A program made the translations under genes and the position numbers. A stretch of DNA of 64,000 nt from Micractinium sp. NFX-FRZ. Lineage: Eukaryota; Chlorophyta; Trebouxiophyceae; Chlorellales; Chlorellaceae. The notes beneath the pieces are model-generated. The model did not search any database, was not told the origin of the DNA, and saw nothing but the letters and a program-made list of their open reading frames with translations. The stretch covers positions 96,037-160,036 of the forward strand of contig JAPTJF010000091.1 in NCBI GenBank assembly GCA_029339195.1. Direction: 5' to 3'. This document shows positions 21,618 to 32,998 of the stretch, piece by piece. How positions within the stretch are numbered: the first letter of the stretch is position 1; each line of letters begins with the position of its first letter.

Positions 21618-22486
21618 CCTGGTGCTGGGCCTGCCCCGGCAGTGGGGCGGCCCTTTACAGAGCTCGCAGTGCGGGTGTGTGCCGGTGAGGTTGCGCTGTT
21701 AGCGCGGCTGCTGCTGGCTGCTGCAGGTTCGCTCGAAGACTGAAATTGTGCGTGTGAGGAGGCGCCCAGCCAGGGTGCAAGGCGCTGCAGGGCGTCCGCT
21801 CGTGGGCCAATGGAAGTCCAGTTCCCTGTTGGCCGCGCGAGATGCAGGCCCACCGATGAAGAAGGAGGTAATGACAGCGCGATGAATGGCGGGAAGGTCG
21901 GCCGGGCTGTACCTCCCTCTTACAGAGCGCAGCGACAGGCGGGCGGAGGGAACCCTCGCTGCCAGAGGTACCATCAAACAGGGCCCCTCAGCACCACCAC
22001 CACCCCTGCATACACCTCAGTGCCACTGGCCAGTGCAACAGCCACACAGGGCCCCAGGCATCAAACCATGGCCCACCTCACGCAGCGTTCCATGCGGCGC
22101 TCGGCCGCATGGCGCGGCACCGCCCCCACGAGGCGCTCACGCTGCGTGCCACCCTGTACCGAATTCAATGAATTTGGCGGAGCGTGTGCAAGGATTTGGA
22201 TGGCAGCCTTACTTGGCGGCCACCTGCGCTGGCTAGAGTGTCTAGTGCAGCCCTGACATGCCCAGCGCTTGAAGCTGCTGATGCAAGTGCCTGCCACAGT
22301 GTGGGGAATATCACCGGGCCGGCTGGCGCGGAGGCTGGGTTGCATTATTCGGGTTTCCTGGCATCGTGATTCAAACAGGGCGGCAAGGAGGGAGAGGGAG
22401 GAGCAAGGCAGAGTAGGCGGAGAGTGGAGCAGGAGAGGCAGCGAGTAGATCAAAGAAGTGCTGGCAGCTGGGGCCGCAGCAGCGGC
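21618..22486. other. Intergenic: kinase-2 5' region and bL36m 3' region
   Basis: The 0.87 kb holds the putative promoter of kinase 2 (minus strand, reading away from here) and the 3' UTR of the bL36 gene. A lower-GC patch with a gaattcaatgaatttgg near-palindrome lies at about 22160-22180. No gene or known element was recognised. Confidence 0.5.
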
Positions 22487-23186
22487 TCACAACAGCTGCT
22501 GCCACAGCCGTGCGCCGACGGAGGCGCCGCTGTCGAGCCAGGCGCGGGAGCCTGCCGCCACCTCTGCCGCTGCTCCGGGCACCTGCTGCTCTGCCGCAGC
22601 CGCCGCATCGGTGTGGATGCCCTGCCGCTGCTTGTGCTGCAGGGCGGGGCATAGGCGAGGCAAGGAGCTTCCTGTCAGCCACAGAAGTGCCTTGGGCCTC
22701 ACGCCACCCCACAAGATGCAGATGCAGATGATGAGGATGATGCGGGTGCATGGACGGGAGGGTGTGCCCTTGCAGGAGGCGTTCAGCAGCAGGGTGCCGC
22801 TGCAGGTAATAAGGTACAGCCTATCCCTGCCCCAGCAGCACGGAGACCCCGTGATGGCTCCCAAGCCGGTGGCCCGTCACCTTTGGGTTCTCTTTGCAAA
22901 TCACATAGAGCCGCCCTCGCCGCTTGACGATTCGGCACGCCTCACACAGCTTCTTGATGCTGGCCCGGACCTTCATGCTGCGCTGCTGGCTGGCACACTG
23001 TTCCCTGGGGCGGTGCCGAGGGGCTGCAGAGAAGAGGGAGGGGCAGCGGCAGGCGGGGCGGCGGCGGCGGCGGTGAGGCTGAGGGCATGCACCCTGGCAG
23101 GTAATGGGCGATTGGGCAGGCACTCCATGGCTACCAAGCATGCAGCCTTGCAATCCTGCCGTGCAAAGACTGCCTGGCGCTCCCAT
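22487..23186 (-). CDS. MRPL36: Mitochondrial ribosomal protein bL36 (bL36m), nuclear-encoded
   Basis: Exons (transcript order): 23186-23093, 23023-22881, 22636-22487; 128 aa. The core starts [20 protein letters not shown] and continues [12 protein letters not shown] then, across an intron, HKQRQG. This is the complete 38-residue bL36 core, with the zinc-ribbon ligands CxxC, Cys and His. About 47 residues precede the core and resemble an organellar presequence (Arg-rich, no acidic patch). Green-algal plastid genomes normally keep rpl36, so a mitochondrial target is inferred. Unusually the frame does not stop at the family C-terminus but continues 44 residues (rich in Ala, Glu, Gln) to TGA at 22487-22489. 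The start at 23186 is the furthest in-frame ATG with good phase; a shorter start inside exon 1 or at the core Met (22976) is possible. Confidence 0.85.
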
Positions 23187-23754
23187 TTATGCTTTTGGCA
23201 GCCTGCCCTGGCGGGCAGCAAGGCGTCGCTGGTTGTCCACGAGCTGCCACACATCCTGTTCGCTCACTCTGCTGTGCGCGGAAGCGGTTCGGGTTGGCTG
23301 CAAGCGGCAAAGGCAAGCTTGGAGGCGTGCGTTCAGAGCGCCAGCCGAACTCTAATACGTGCTATATACAGAAGATGCGCCTTCTGCAGCCGTTCAAGCC
23401 CTGCCTTGGCGCTGCCAGCCGGCTCCAGCAGGGCTGGGTGCGCCCATCAGCGTGCGCCCACACCGGCAGCCAATGTATGCATATATGAAGTAGCCGGAGT
23501 CTCGGAAGGCGCTCCTGATTGAACGATCGCCGCCCTTGCGCTGCGCAGTGCGCACCCTCTCCGCGTGCAATAGTCGCCTGCTACTCGTGAGTGCATTGGA
23601 TGGTAAATGCATGTGCCTGCATGTACCGATGACGCTGCCACTGCCGATGCCGCTGCCGCTGCCGCTGCCGCTGCCGCTGTCGCCAGCCTTTTTGTTGTTG
23701 CTTCTGCCGCTGCTGCTGCTGCCTTGGCTTCTGTAGATTGAGCTGCTGCTGCCG
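23187..23754. promoter_or_regulatory. Divergent intergenic region, likely shared promoter of bL36m and PYROXD1
   Basis: The two genes are transcribed away from this 568-base gap. Two AT-rich TATA-like patches stand out: gctatataca at 23361-23370 and gcatatatg near 23477. A run of ccgctg repeats sits close to the PYROXD1 start (23640-23680). The promoter role follows from position only. Confidence 0.4.
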
Positions 23755-26700
23755 ATGAGCGCAGCAATATCTCAGTGCATGAGACCCTGCTCCTGTGCAG
23801 GCGGCGGGATGCGGTACGTAGTGGTGGGCGGCGGCGTGGCGGGCGTGTGCTGCGCCGAGGAGCTGTGCCGGCTGTGCCCGGATGCCAGCGTGGCACTGGT
23901 GTCTGCATCCCGCGTGCTCAAGGTGTGGCCTGTGTGTTGGTTAATCCGGGGCAGCCCAGCCAGTGCAGCTCGCACCTCCCCTGTGTCTTGAGCCTGGGTC
24001 TGTGTTCAGGGCACTCATTGGTCCCCCTTTGTGTGGGGTGCAGGTGGTGGGGGGGTGGGGGGGGATGGCGCACCTGTGCACCTCACCTCGCTTTTCAGGA
24101 GGGCTCAGGCCGAGCCCCTGATGGAGGTTGCAGGCGCTGTGTGGATGGGTGCCTGCATGGAGGTCGAGCATGATGCAGGGCTGTAGGCGTTGCGTGTGCC
24201 TGAATGGAGGGGTGCCTGCGCAGGGGAGATGTGCGATAGGGATGGCGGGGCATTTACAACCCCACCCCAGCAGGGCCCTCGCTGCCGAGCCACACAAGGC
24301 CCGCTCACTCAATTGAGAGCGCCCACCTGCTGCCGCCCACCGCCTCCCTGGCACGCCCAAACCTGCTACCCCCCTGCCTGGCACGTTCAAACCTTCCAGG
24401 GAGTGAGCGTGGTGGCCCGCCTGTCGCGCACCCTGGAAGAGCTGGCCCTGGTGGAGAGGCGGCTGGATGAGCTGCCCTACCCAAACCTGACGATGGTGCT
24501 GGGGGTGGCGGCCGGGGTGGACCGGGAGGCCAAGGCAAGTAGATGATATTGGTGGGAGGGCAAGTGGGACACGCGGCGGGGGCAGCATGAGGACTGCAGC
24601 AGGGGAGGGCAGGTATGCAGCAGTGCAGGGTTCGGTTGTGGTGGTTAGGGAGGTTGTGTGGCACTGCACAGAGAGCTGGTAATGTGCCTTTCCATGCCTG
24701 TGCCTGCCCGCTCGCCTGCCTCTGTTGCGCCCCCACCTGTCGACGCATGTGTTCCCAGACTTGCCCCACTCTGTCGTCCTGCAGGCGCTGCTGCTGGCCA
24801 GCGGCGAGCGCCTGCCGTACGACAAGCTCTGCATCTGTGCGGGCGCACGCCCCAAGCAGCTGCCGCCGGCCGTGTTCAAGACCGGCGGCACGACGCGGCA
24901 GCAGGCTGCGCAGCAGCAGCAGCAGCATCAGGCAGGAGATGGTGCAGCTGCGCAGCAGGAGCAGGAGGGAGCGGGGGAGGCAGCAGATGCAGTTGCGGCT
25001 GTTGAGCTGGAGCAGATGCGGCGGCGTGTGCTGACGATTCGGGACACGGACAGCGTGGCGCGGCTCGGGCAGCAGCTGGCTCACTCGCGCCGTGTGGTGG
25101 TGGTGGGCAATGGGGGCATTGCTCTGGAGCTCATGTGAGGGGAGGGAGGGAGGGAGGGATTGGGGGGAGAGGGGGGAGGGAGGGAGGCGGAGGCCGGGGA
25201 GGATCGCTTTGCTTGCCCAAATGCTGTGTCTCGTGCCCCCGCGCCCACTGTCCTGCCTGCCGGCCTGTCTGCTTGCCGCCAGCAAGTGCTCTTAGCGCTG
25301 GAGCTTCCATTCTATGGTGGCACGGCCGCCAGGGCAGCCACCAGGGCAGCCGCCGTGGTTGCATTGGGAAGCGTCGGCGCTGCTGCCGGCGGTGTGCCTG
25401 CAGCCGGGCAAGCTCTGCTTGAAACAAGCTGCTGCTGGGATGCTGTTCCCTTCACCCTCCCATCCGCCGGCCCTGCCCTGCCCTGCCCTCCCGCCTGCAG
25501 ATCGGGGCTCAAAGGAGCAGACGTGACCTGGGTGATGAAGCATGCCCACATCGGTCAGTGAGCTGGCGGCCGGCGGCCGGCATTCTTGCCTGGACTGCTG
25601 TGCCTGGTTTGATGTGGGGGGAGGGTGGCGGTGGGCGGGGTGGTGGCGGGCGGGTGGGTGGGGGCAGCATGGCACCCGCACAAGCTCTTTGCCCTGCCCT
25701 GGGCTGGCACCACCGCTCCCTGTCGCTCTCAAACCCACCCGCTCACTCTATGAGAACAGACCCTTTGCATTGGCTGCGTGCTCCTTGTGCCGCCCGGTCC
25801 CTGCTGGCCCTCGGCGTGCCTCCCTGTCCTAAATGCACGACTGTTTTCCTCCCTCCCGCAGGCGACGCCTTTTTCGACCTGGACGCCGCCCAGTTCTTGC
25901 TGGAGGAGCTGCAGCACCAGACGCGCCAGCAGCAGGAGAAGCAGGAGCAGGAGCAGCAGGAGCAGCAGCAGCAGCAGCAGGAGCAGCAAGAAGGTCAGCA
26001 GCAGCTGCAGGAGCAAGCTCAGCAGCAGCCGGAGCAGCAGCGGGAGCAAGCTCAGCAGGAGCAGTTGCAACAAGGCCCAGGCGAGCAAGAGCAGCAAGGG
26101 GTGCAGCAAGGAGCCCACGCTTTGCAGGCGGTGGGCGAGCAGCAGCACGATTGCCTGCAAGGCGCAACCGCCACCCATGCTGGCACAAGCGGTGGCAGCA
26201 CAGGCGGCGCCAACAGCGGCGGCACTGACGGCCCCATGGGTGTGCTGGGCCATGCTGTGGGCCCCCGCTGGGTGCAGCAGCTGCCGGGGGGGGGCGCGCC
26301 AGCTGGCGGGCCTGCCGGCTTGGGCAGCGTGGCGCTAGAGTATGGGAGTGAGGTGGCGGCCATTCAGCTGCTACCACGTGGGCACGGCAGCACTGACGGG
26401 CCGCAGCAGCAGCAGGGCAGCGAAAGCGCAGGCGCAGTCGGCAGCAGGGATGCTCCTTCCGCTGATCTACCTGCCCTGCTGGTGACTCTGAGCAGCGGCA
26501 AGCAGCTGCAGGCCGACTTGGTGTTGCTGGCCATTGGGGTGAACCCCTCCCTGGAATGGGTGCCCCCCAGCCTGCAGCGCGGCCGCGACGGAGGGCTGCG
26601 CGTCAACAGGCGCGCCGCTGCTGCTGCCACGCCGCTGCTGCTGCCCCGCCTCTGCCCCGCCTCCCTGCTGTGCTGCCCGGTCAATGTGCGGTCGCGCCCC

Positions 26701-28773
26701 TCGCAGCCCTGGCACCTGCCCTGCCTGCCTTGTAGCCCGCCCCGCCCTCTTCCAACGCCGGCTTTCAATCGTTCCGTTTGGCTGCCCACTGTCGGCTCGG
26801 CTTGTGTTCTCCCAAGCTGCTTCACCCCGGCACTGTCCACCTCTGCTCTCTTGATCGGCTGCAAGCCCGTGCAGAGCTTTACAGTTGCAGCCCTAGCGCA
26901 CCCAGCCACCTCCACACCTCTTGGGCACCCTCACAACTTCAGCTCACTTCCCCCGTGGCCATGCCTCCTTCCCGCGTGGCTGCAGGCACATGCAGAGCAG
27001 CGACCCCGACATCTACGCCGCCGGCGACAGCGCGTCGTGCGACTGGGAGGCAGGCAGCGAGTCGGCCCACTGGTTCCAAATGCGCCTCTGGTCGCAGGTG
27101 AGCCACGCCTGTGCCGTGGGAGGCTGCTGGCTGCCAACTTTGCGCTAGGGCTGGGTGCGGGTTGCTGCGCAGCCTGCCTCCGCTTGCCCGCCTGCTAGGT
27201 GCACTTCAGGCACGGGAGGTGGGGCATGATGGCGTTCATTCTGTGCTTCACAACAGGGTGCTATGCATGCTGTGCTTCCCAAGGTGATGTTGGCCATGCT
27301 GTGCTGTGCCCTCGCCCTTGCCATCTGGATGCCACGCAGCTGTGCAGATCATATCGTGGGCGCGCCTTGCAGCCGTTGCCTCTGCACATTGCCACGTGGC
27401 AGGTGCACAGCAAGGCATCTGCGCAAGCCGGTATCTGCAGATGCCGGCCAGATGCGGCGCAGGCTGATGTGGGGCCTGCTGTGCACCCCGCTCCCTGTGC
27501 AGGCACGCAGCATGGGCGTATACGCGGCGCACTGCATGGCGGGGGTGCAGGACCAGGCAAGCCGGAGCGCCCATTCTTCCTGCCCTGCAGCTGCAGCCGC
27601 CCACTTTTGCTGCCCTGCTGTTTCCAGCCACTGACTGCTGCTTGCCTACAGTCGTGAGGCTACGTCGACCTCCCCGCTGTACCGCTGGCTGCCTCCCTGC
27701 CCCTGCCAAGCAATCTGCCATTCCCCTGCCTGCCCCACCCCTCCCCTCCCCCACCCCTGCGTCATTCCCGCCCCACCTCCCCGTGACCCCCCCCAGACCG
27801 GCGCTGACATGGCGTTTGAGCTGTTCACCCACGTCACCCGCTTCCTGGGCAAGAAAGTCGTGCTGCTGGGGCTGTACAACGGGCAGCGCCTGCAGGAGGA
27901 GCCGGCGCAGGACATGGTCAGCTACAGCAGGGTCACAGAGGTGAGGGCGGGCCTGGGGGAACGGGGGGCGCGTGCGGGTTGAGCATGAGGGGGCAGGGCG
28001 GCAGGAGCAGCATGGGGCGACAGTTGAGCGTGCCAGTCGAGTGCGGCCAGCAGAGTGCAGATGCCGTGAGGAGCCCTTGCTAGGCGTCTGCCGCGGCTGG
28101 CTGGTTTACCGCTCCTTTGAGGAAGACTCGCGCCGCCCCCATTGACTGGCCTCCCGTGCCCCCATGCCGTGCTGTGCCTGCTGTGCAGGGCGAGGAGCGT
28201 TCGTTTGTGCGGGTGCTGCTGCTGCGCGGGCGCATGCAGGGGGCGGTGCTGATTGGGGGCACAGGTGGGTGGTGTGCCCCTGGCCGGGCTGGGGAGGGTG
28301 TGGAGGGGGGGCGGCTTTGCGGACATTGCCCATCGAGTTGTGCAGGGGACCTGCGTGTGTGTATGTGCAGGGCACTTGTAGATTATACGCCGGCAATATG
28401 CCACCTGCCTGCCCGCGCTATGCATCCCTTCTGCTCCTCATTGCACGTTCTGAGGTGAAAGCAGCGCGGCACGCGCAGCATGGCCATGTCTGCAGGGCAG
28501 GCACAACACAACCAGGGCCCTCCGCTTCGCCTGACTGCTCTGGTTCTGGCCCCCTCCCAAATGTGCAGGCTTTTGGGGAGACGTGTGAGGGTGGTTCGTG
28601 GTTAACCGACAGACCTGAACCATAAACCCTAAACTTGCGTGCTCTGGCCCCCTCCCAAACGTGCAGACCTTGAGGAGACGTGTGAGAACTTGATCATGGA
28701 TCAGCTGGATGTGGGGGCCTATGGACCGGAGCTGCTGGACCCCGAGGCCGAGCTGGACCACGTGTTTGATTGA
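23755..28773 (+). CDS. PYROXD1: PYROXD1-type pyridine nucleotide-disulfide oxidoreductase
   Basis: Exons: 23755-23922, 24400-24534, 24785-25134, 25501-25553, 25862-26609, 26986-27097, 27503-27556, 27797-27940, 28189-28264, 28667-28773; 648 aa. Motifs: N-terminal FAD-binding MRYVVVGGGVAGVCCAEEL, the family KLCICAGARPK, IRDTDS, the NAD(P)H-binding VVVVGNGGIALEL, the second FAD segment DPDIYAAGDSASCDWE, and the PYROXD1 C-terminus (FELFTHVTRFLGKKVVLLG, GAVLIGGTDLEETCENL, ending ELDHVFD). In animals PYROXD1 is a flavoprotein linked to redox protection of the tRNA ligase complex; the algal role is unknown. It is longer than the roughly 500-residue animal protein because exon 5 has a Gln/Glu-rich low-complexity insertion. 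Introns 2 and 7 have clear GC donors (GCAAGT, GCAAGC) and intron 5 a weaker one (GCGCGC). The upstream ATG at 23755 is used; Met at 23809 would start directly at the FAD motif. Confidence 0.93.
28544..28589 (+). repeat. Copy of PYROXD1 exon 10 edge, in intron 9
   Basis: The intron end and exon start (ccccctcccaaatgtgcag, then ..ggagacgtgtgag) repeat the real edge at 28642-28686. The copy has an intact CAG acceptor but its coding part has an indel. Spacing is about 98 bases. Confidence 0.85.
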
Positions 28774-29530
28774 CAAGGGGTGCATGGAAGGTGCCCGGAA
28801 GCTGGTCGGAAGCTGGAGGGAGGCTGGCGGGAGGCTGGTCAGAGGCGGGGCTGCGCGGCAACAGGAGCGGGCAGTGATGGTGGGGCAGCAGGTCTCAGGG
28901 CTGCAGAAGCGCATCCGGCGGCAGAGGCGTTACTACGGTTGGGGGTAAAGCCGCTCGCGGCATGCAGCGCTTGTGTGGCATGCTGGCTGTTGCCCGCTGA
29001 CCCCTGTGGGTGCCTTCCATGTAAGTGCTGCCACTGGATGCCACTCGGTTGCTGCCAGAGAGGCATCCTGGCGCACCCATGCTTGTCCCCATCTCCGTCC
29101 CAGAGGACCCATGGTTGTCCCCATCTCCGTCCCAGAGGACCCATACTTGTCCCCATCTCCGTCCCAGAGGACCCATAGTTGTGAGGTGCGTTTGCAGGTA
29201 CGCTCTGCGGCAGCGCCCTCCCAGGTCCAGCCAGCGCTGTTGGCAAGTGGAGCACCCTGCCCGTCGTCAGGCCACCCCTCCAAACCTGTGCCAGGCGCGG
29301 CGCAGGCAGGGCTGTGCAAGCATGTGCGCACATGTATCGGCCACCGGCCCTGCCAAGTGGTGCCATACATCCGTGCACGGATTGGCAGGAAGGTACAAGG
29401 CTGAGGTGGCAGCGGAAGTACCGCTACCTGACCTCTGACCCATCAAAAACAACCTCTGACCTCCCGAACCTCCCTATCTCACGGCCCTGCCTGCCACACA
29501 ACGCACGCCAACGGCCCAAGTCCTAGGAAA
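28774..29530. other. Intergenic region between PYROXD1 and LysM gene
   Basis: The region holds the PYROXD1 3' UTR and the upstream region of the next gene. It contains short gaagctgg/gaggctgg repeats (28796-28850) and the 32-base tandem array described separately. No additional gene was found. Confidence 0.55.
29075..29178. repeat. Tandem repeat, 32-base unit, three full copies
   Basis: Near-identical 32-base units start with acccat at 29075, 29107, 29139 and 29171 (the last partial), each with the core ttgtccccatctccgtccc. Confidence 0.92.
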
Positions 29531-30864
29531 ATGCTTTCGTGGAGGGCAGTGAAGGCCGGCCTCCTGGTCGTGGCTGCAGCGCTGCTGCTGGCCAGCGCTG
29601 CCTCAGCCAGGGTAGGCTGGCCTCTGCGATTTCAGCACACATCTGAACTGGGCTCAGCGCGCCTATCAGGCGGAGGCGCTCTGCTCTAAGTGGAGGAGTG
29701 CTGCCGCCAATCTGCCCGCGGTGCGAATCACGGAAGCAGAGGGTACCTGCTCGCCTCCCTTCCCCTTGCAACCCTTGCAGGACCTCCCTGGTGCTGTGGA
29801 GGGCAAGGGGGGCATCGTGGCAGGTGCGGGGAGCGCCGTGCTGTTGTGTTGCGTTGTGTTTGCGGGCCGGCAGTGGGGCGGGTTGAGTGTGCATGTGCCA
29901 GCAGGGGTGCGGTGCGATACTTGAGAGCGTGCGATACTTGCTCAACTTGCCCGCCAGGGGCATCAGGGAGGGCCCATGCCCACTCCCCTCCCTGCCTGCT
30001 GCTAGGCCGGCCTGAAGCATTCATTGCTGTGCTTGTGATGTATCCCCTGCAGGCGGCCGTGCACTGTCCCAGGCGTCCAGCCCCGCCCCTCAGGCGGGCG
30101 GGCAGGCTGCCGAGACGCCCGCCGGGGAGGAGGAGGGGGAGGAGGGCAGCTGCACATACACAGTGCAGGCTGGGGAGGGCCTCTTCCAGATAGCTCAGGT
30201 GCGGCCCCGCTGGCACCTGACTGCCGGGGGTGGGCGCTGAGGAATGTGCGGCCGTGCTGGCAGCACATGGCGCCCCGACTTTCCAGCCGCACCTGCTGCG
30301 CCGCCCCTCCCTGGTGCACACCACTCTCTCCCTGCCCTTCCCCTCCTCGAACATGACTTTAACGTCAAGCGCAGGGCAACGACCTCACCTTGGAGGAGCT
30401 GCTGGACCTGAACCCCCAGTACAAGGCCAACCCGGAAGTCGTCCCTGCTGGTGAGCCTCCTCGCCTCCCTGGCCTGCCTGCCCGCCCGCCCGCCCGCCCT
30501 TCCAGCCTGCTGCCTCCGCGTCTCGTCTGGTCCTCCAGCGTATCTCTCCCTCCCAGCCCAGGCACCCCTGTACCGGTTACTTCAAATCACATAGCTGGGC
30601 ATTATGCCTGCCTGCCTGAGCATCCGCCTGCCCAAGTGCCTGCCCCCCTGACCCAGCCGCGCTCCCGCCGCTGCCATACTCGCACCGCCTTGCTGCACCG
30701 ATGCCGCCGAACGTGAAACCGGTTATTGATCTGACTGCGCTGCTGCAGGGGCTGAGATCACTGTGTGCCAGGAGGGCGAGGGGGGAGAGGAGGGCGAGGG
30801 CGAGGGCGAGGCGGCGGCGGAAGAGGAGGCCATGACCGAGCCTGCGACTGCGGCCTCGGGCTAG
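29531..30864 (+). CDS. Small secreted LysM-domain protein
   Basis: Exons: 29531-29611, 29781-29823, 30053-30198, 30375-30450, 30749-30864; 153 aa. Exon 1 encodes a classic signal peptide (basic start MLSWRAVKAG, hydrophobic LLVVAAALLLASAASA). A single LysM domain is split over exons 3-5: CTYTVQAGEGLFQIAQ, NDLTLEELLDLNPQY, VVPAGAEITVC, with a Cys at each end that could form a disulfide. The tail is very acidic (EGEGEGEAAAEEEAM). LysM domains bind N-acetylglucosamine polymers; a wall-facing or extracellular role is likely since Chlorella-type walls can contain glucosamine polymers, but the ligand is not shown. No catalytic domain or membrane anchor is present, so it cannot be a LysM receptor kinase. 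Confidence 0.85.
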
Positions 30865-31720
30865 GGCGCAGCAACGCCAATGCCAACACGGCTGCACACA
30901 AACGAGCATGCCGTGCTCCCAGGATGAAGAATGCCTTGCTATCAAGGTGCCGCAATACGCTGCTGACGCGAGTGCGGCACGTGCGGTGCGGGCGCGAGGG
31001 CCTGGCGGGTGCCTCACACCCCTGCCAACTGGAAAGAGGCATGGGCACACATTCCCATGCGCCGTCACTGGTGTGTGTGTTTCGCACCTGGCCAGCACCA
31101 TATGATTAATACATGTACATTCCCCTTTTTCAATTCTCTGCAAGCGTCCGTGCACACTTCTGACATTAGACGGTGTGGTGCTGCGCCTGCATGCACAATT
31201 TGTAACTGCGTGTAAAGCAACCGGCAGCTGTATCGGTGGCGCACCCAGCCTGGCCCTCAAGACATCAAGATTAAACAATCATATTGATGAGGTTGATGGC
31301 TAATTATACTTCATTGATGTGTGACGACCACCACCAGGCCAGGAGCCGTCACCTGGATGCCCCCGCTCTACCGCCTCCCGCCCCCGCTGCCACAGGTGGC
31401 CCCGTCCTACTGCCCGGCGGCTTCCTTGCTGCCTGGTGCGTCACATTACAACCAATGTAGCATGTCTGCGGAGCGCCATGTGGGCGCTTAGGGTTGCTGG
31501 GCGCCCCAAAAGCTCGCCTAGCTGCCCACCTGGCCTAACTCCGCAGCACAGCACGCAGACCCCAGTAGCAGCGGCGGTCACCCCTCACCATCGGCCCCAC
31601 CACACCCTCCCCTCAATCCCTCTGCTGCGACGCCCGCCTGCCCGCCGCCAAGCCCCTTCCCCGCTCGCCACAGCCGCCGCTCCTTTGTCCCTCTAAACCC
31701 GAACCCCCAAGCGGCAGGCG
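30865..31720. other. Intergenic region between LysM gene and bL12m
   Basis: The 0.86 kb covers the LysM 3' UTR and the bL12m promoter and 5' UTR. A lower-GC segment (31090-31330) contains two TGTAA motifs and ends near 31330. No gene was recognised. Confidence 0.55.
31201..31215 (+). terminator. Candidate poly(A) signals (two TGTAA) for the LysM gene
   Basis: TGTAA occurs at 31201 and 31211, about 340 bases after the stop codon in an AT-richer stretch. TGTAA is the usual polyadenylation signal in chlorophyte green algae. The distance is long but the doublet is the first clear match after the gene. Confidence 0.4.
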
Positions 31721-32998
31721 ATGTTGCAGCGGGTCCTTCAACGTGCCTGCAGCGCGGCCTGGAGCAGCGGTGCCTCAGCATGCAGCAGCGGCACTCAGCT
31801 TGAGGCGGTGGCACGCCAGCTGCTTCCCGCAGCTCGCAGCGCCTCCTGGGCGCCCCAGCGGCGGTTCAGCAGCGGCAGCGACGACGAGGAGCGCGAAATC
31901 ACCGACCCCACGGTGCTGGCGCTGGCCGAGAAAATCCTCGAGCTCAACCTGCTGCAAGTGAGCGACCTGACGGATATCCTGAGGTCGCGGCTGGGCATTT
32001 CGGGGGCGATGGGGATGCCGATGGGCATGCCGATGGGCATGCCCATGGCGGCGGCGGCACCAGCGGCGGCAGCTGAGGCTGCTCCAGCGGCGGCCCCTGT
32101 GGAGGAGAAGACCGAGTTCACGCTCAAGCTGGACGGCTTTGATGCTGCCTCCAAGATCAAGGTCATCAAGGAGATCCGGGCCATCACGGGGCTGGGCCTG
32201 AAGGAGGCCAAGGAGCTGGTGAGCGGGCGGGAGGGTGGAGCGGGGGCGGCGGCAGATGGGGCGGGGCAGGAGGGTTTTTTTGCTGTGACGCATGGTGGCA
32301 ACGATCATGAGATGGCAGCAGCGGTCGGCTCGCCAGTAGAGGGCTGGCGGCGGCATGGGCTGGCATCGCAGCTGGGGCGGGGTGGCAGAGGCAGGCGGCA
32401 CAGCAGCGGCGGACGGCGGGGGCTAAGACACCGTTGGCACAATGCTTTTCAGGCAGCATGGGCCTACGCTGGAGTCTTCTTTAGCAGCAGTGCTTTGTCT
32501 GCCAGTTGCACATGCTGCCCGGCGCTGCTCGCACGTGGCGCTGTTTGCCACGCCTCCTACCATCCTCCCGCCCTGCCGCTCACTGACTCCTCCCCTCTGG
32601 CTCGTCCGTCCCCCTTGGCAGGTGGAGGGCGCCCCCAAGGTTGTGAAGGAGGGGCTGAAGAAGGAGGAGGCAGAGGCGCTGCAGAAGACGCTGGTTGAGG
32701 GTGAGCCGTTGGCTGCTGCGGCTGTGCTGTGCCATGCCAGCCATGCCAGCAGCCACGCCAGCCGTGCAGCCTGTCGCAGTTGCACTGCAGCATGACCGCT
32801 TTGTTCAGGTCTGGACCAGCCCCATTAGTGTTTGCCAGATCATGGCCATATCCAGCAGGGCACGCTGTGCGGCATCCGTACGTGCTGGGTAAGCTCCTGC
32901 CTTGCACGCGTGTGCGCCGAGCGTTTGTCTCACGCCGCCCGCCTTGCTCCCTTGCCCCCTGCTTGCCTGCAGCCGGCGCCAAGGTGTCCCTCGACTGA
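31721..32998 (+). CDS. MRPL12: Mitochondrial ribosomal protein bL12 (L7/L12)
   Basis: Exons: 31721-32218, 32622-32700, 32973-32998; 200 aa. A basic, Ser/Ala-rich presequence ([14 protein letters not shown]) ends in a mitochondrial-type RRFSSGS. The N-terminal dimerisation domain ([19 protein letters not shown]) is followed by a Met/Gly/Pro then Ala-rich hinge (MGMPMGMP repeats at about 32008-32046) and the C-terminal factor-binding domain: [56 protein letters not shown], ending AGAKVSLD. It forms the ribosomal stalk that recruits translation GTPases. The RRFSS presequence and lack of a plastid-type transit peptide argue for the mitochondrial rather than plastid protein. Confidence 0.94.

Noticed and set aside
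23640..23735. Hydrophobic Leu/Pro run upstream of PYROXD1 as a signal peptide
   Set aside because: It comes from ccgctg simple repeats in another frame and does not join the PYROXD1 exon in phase.
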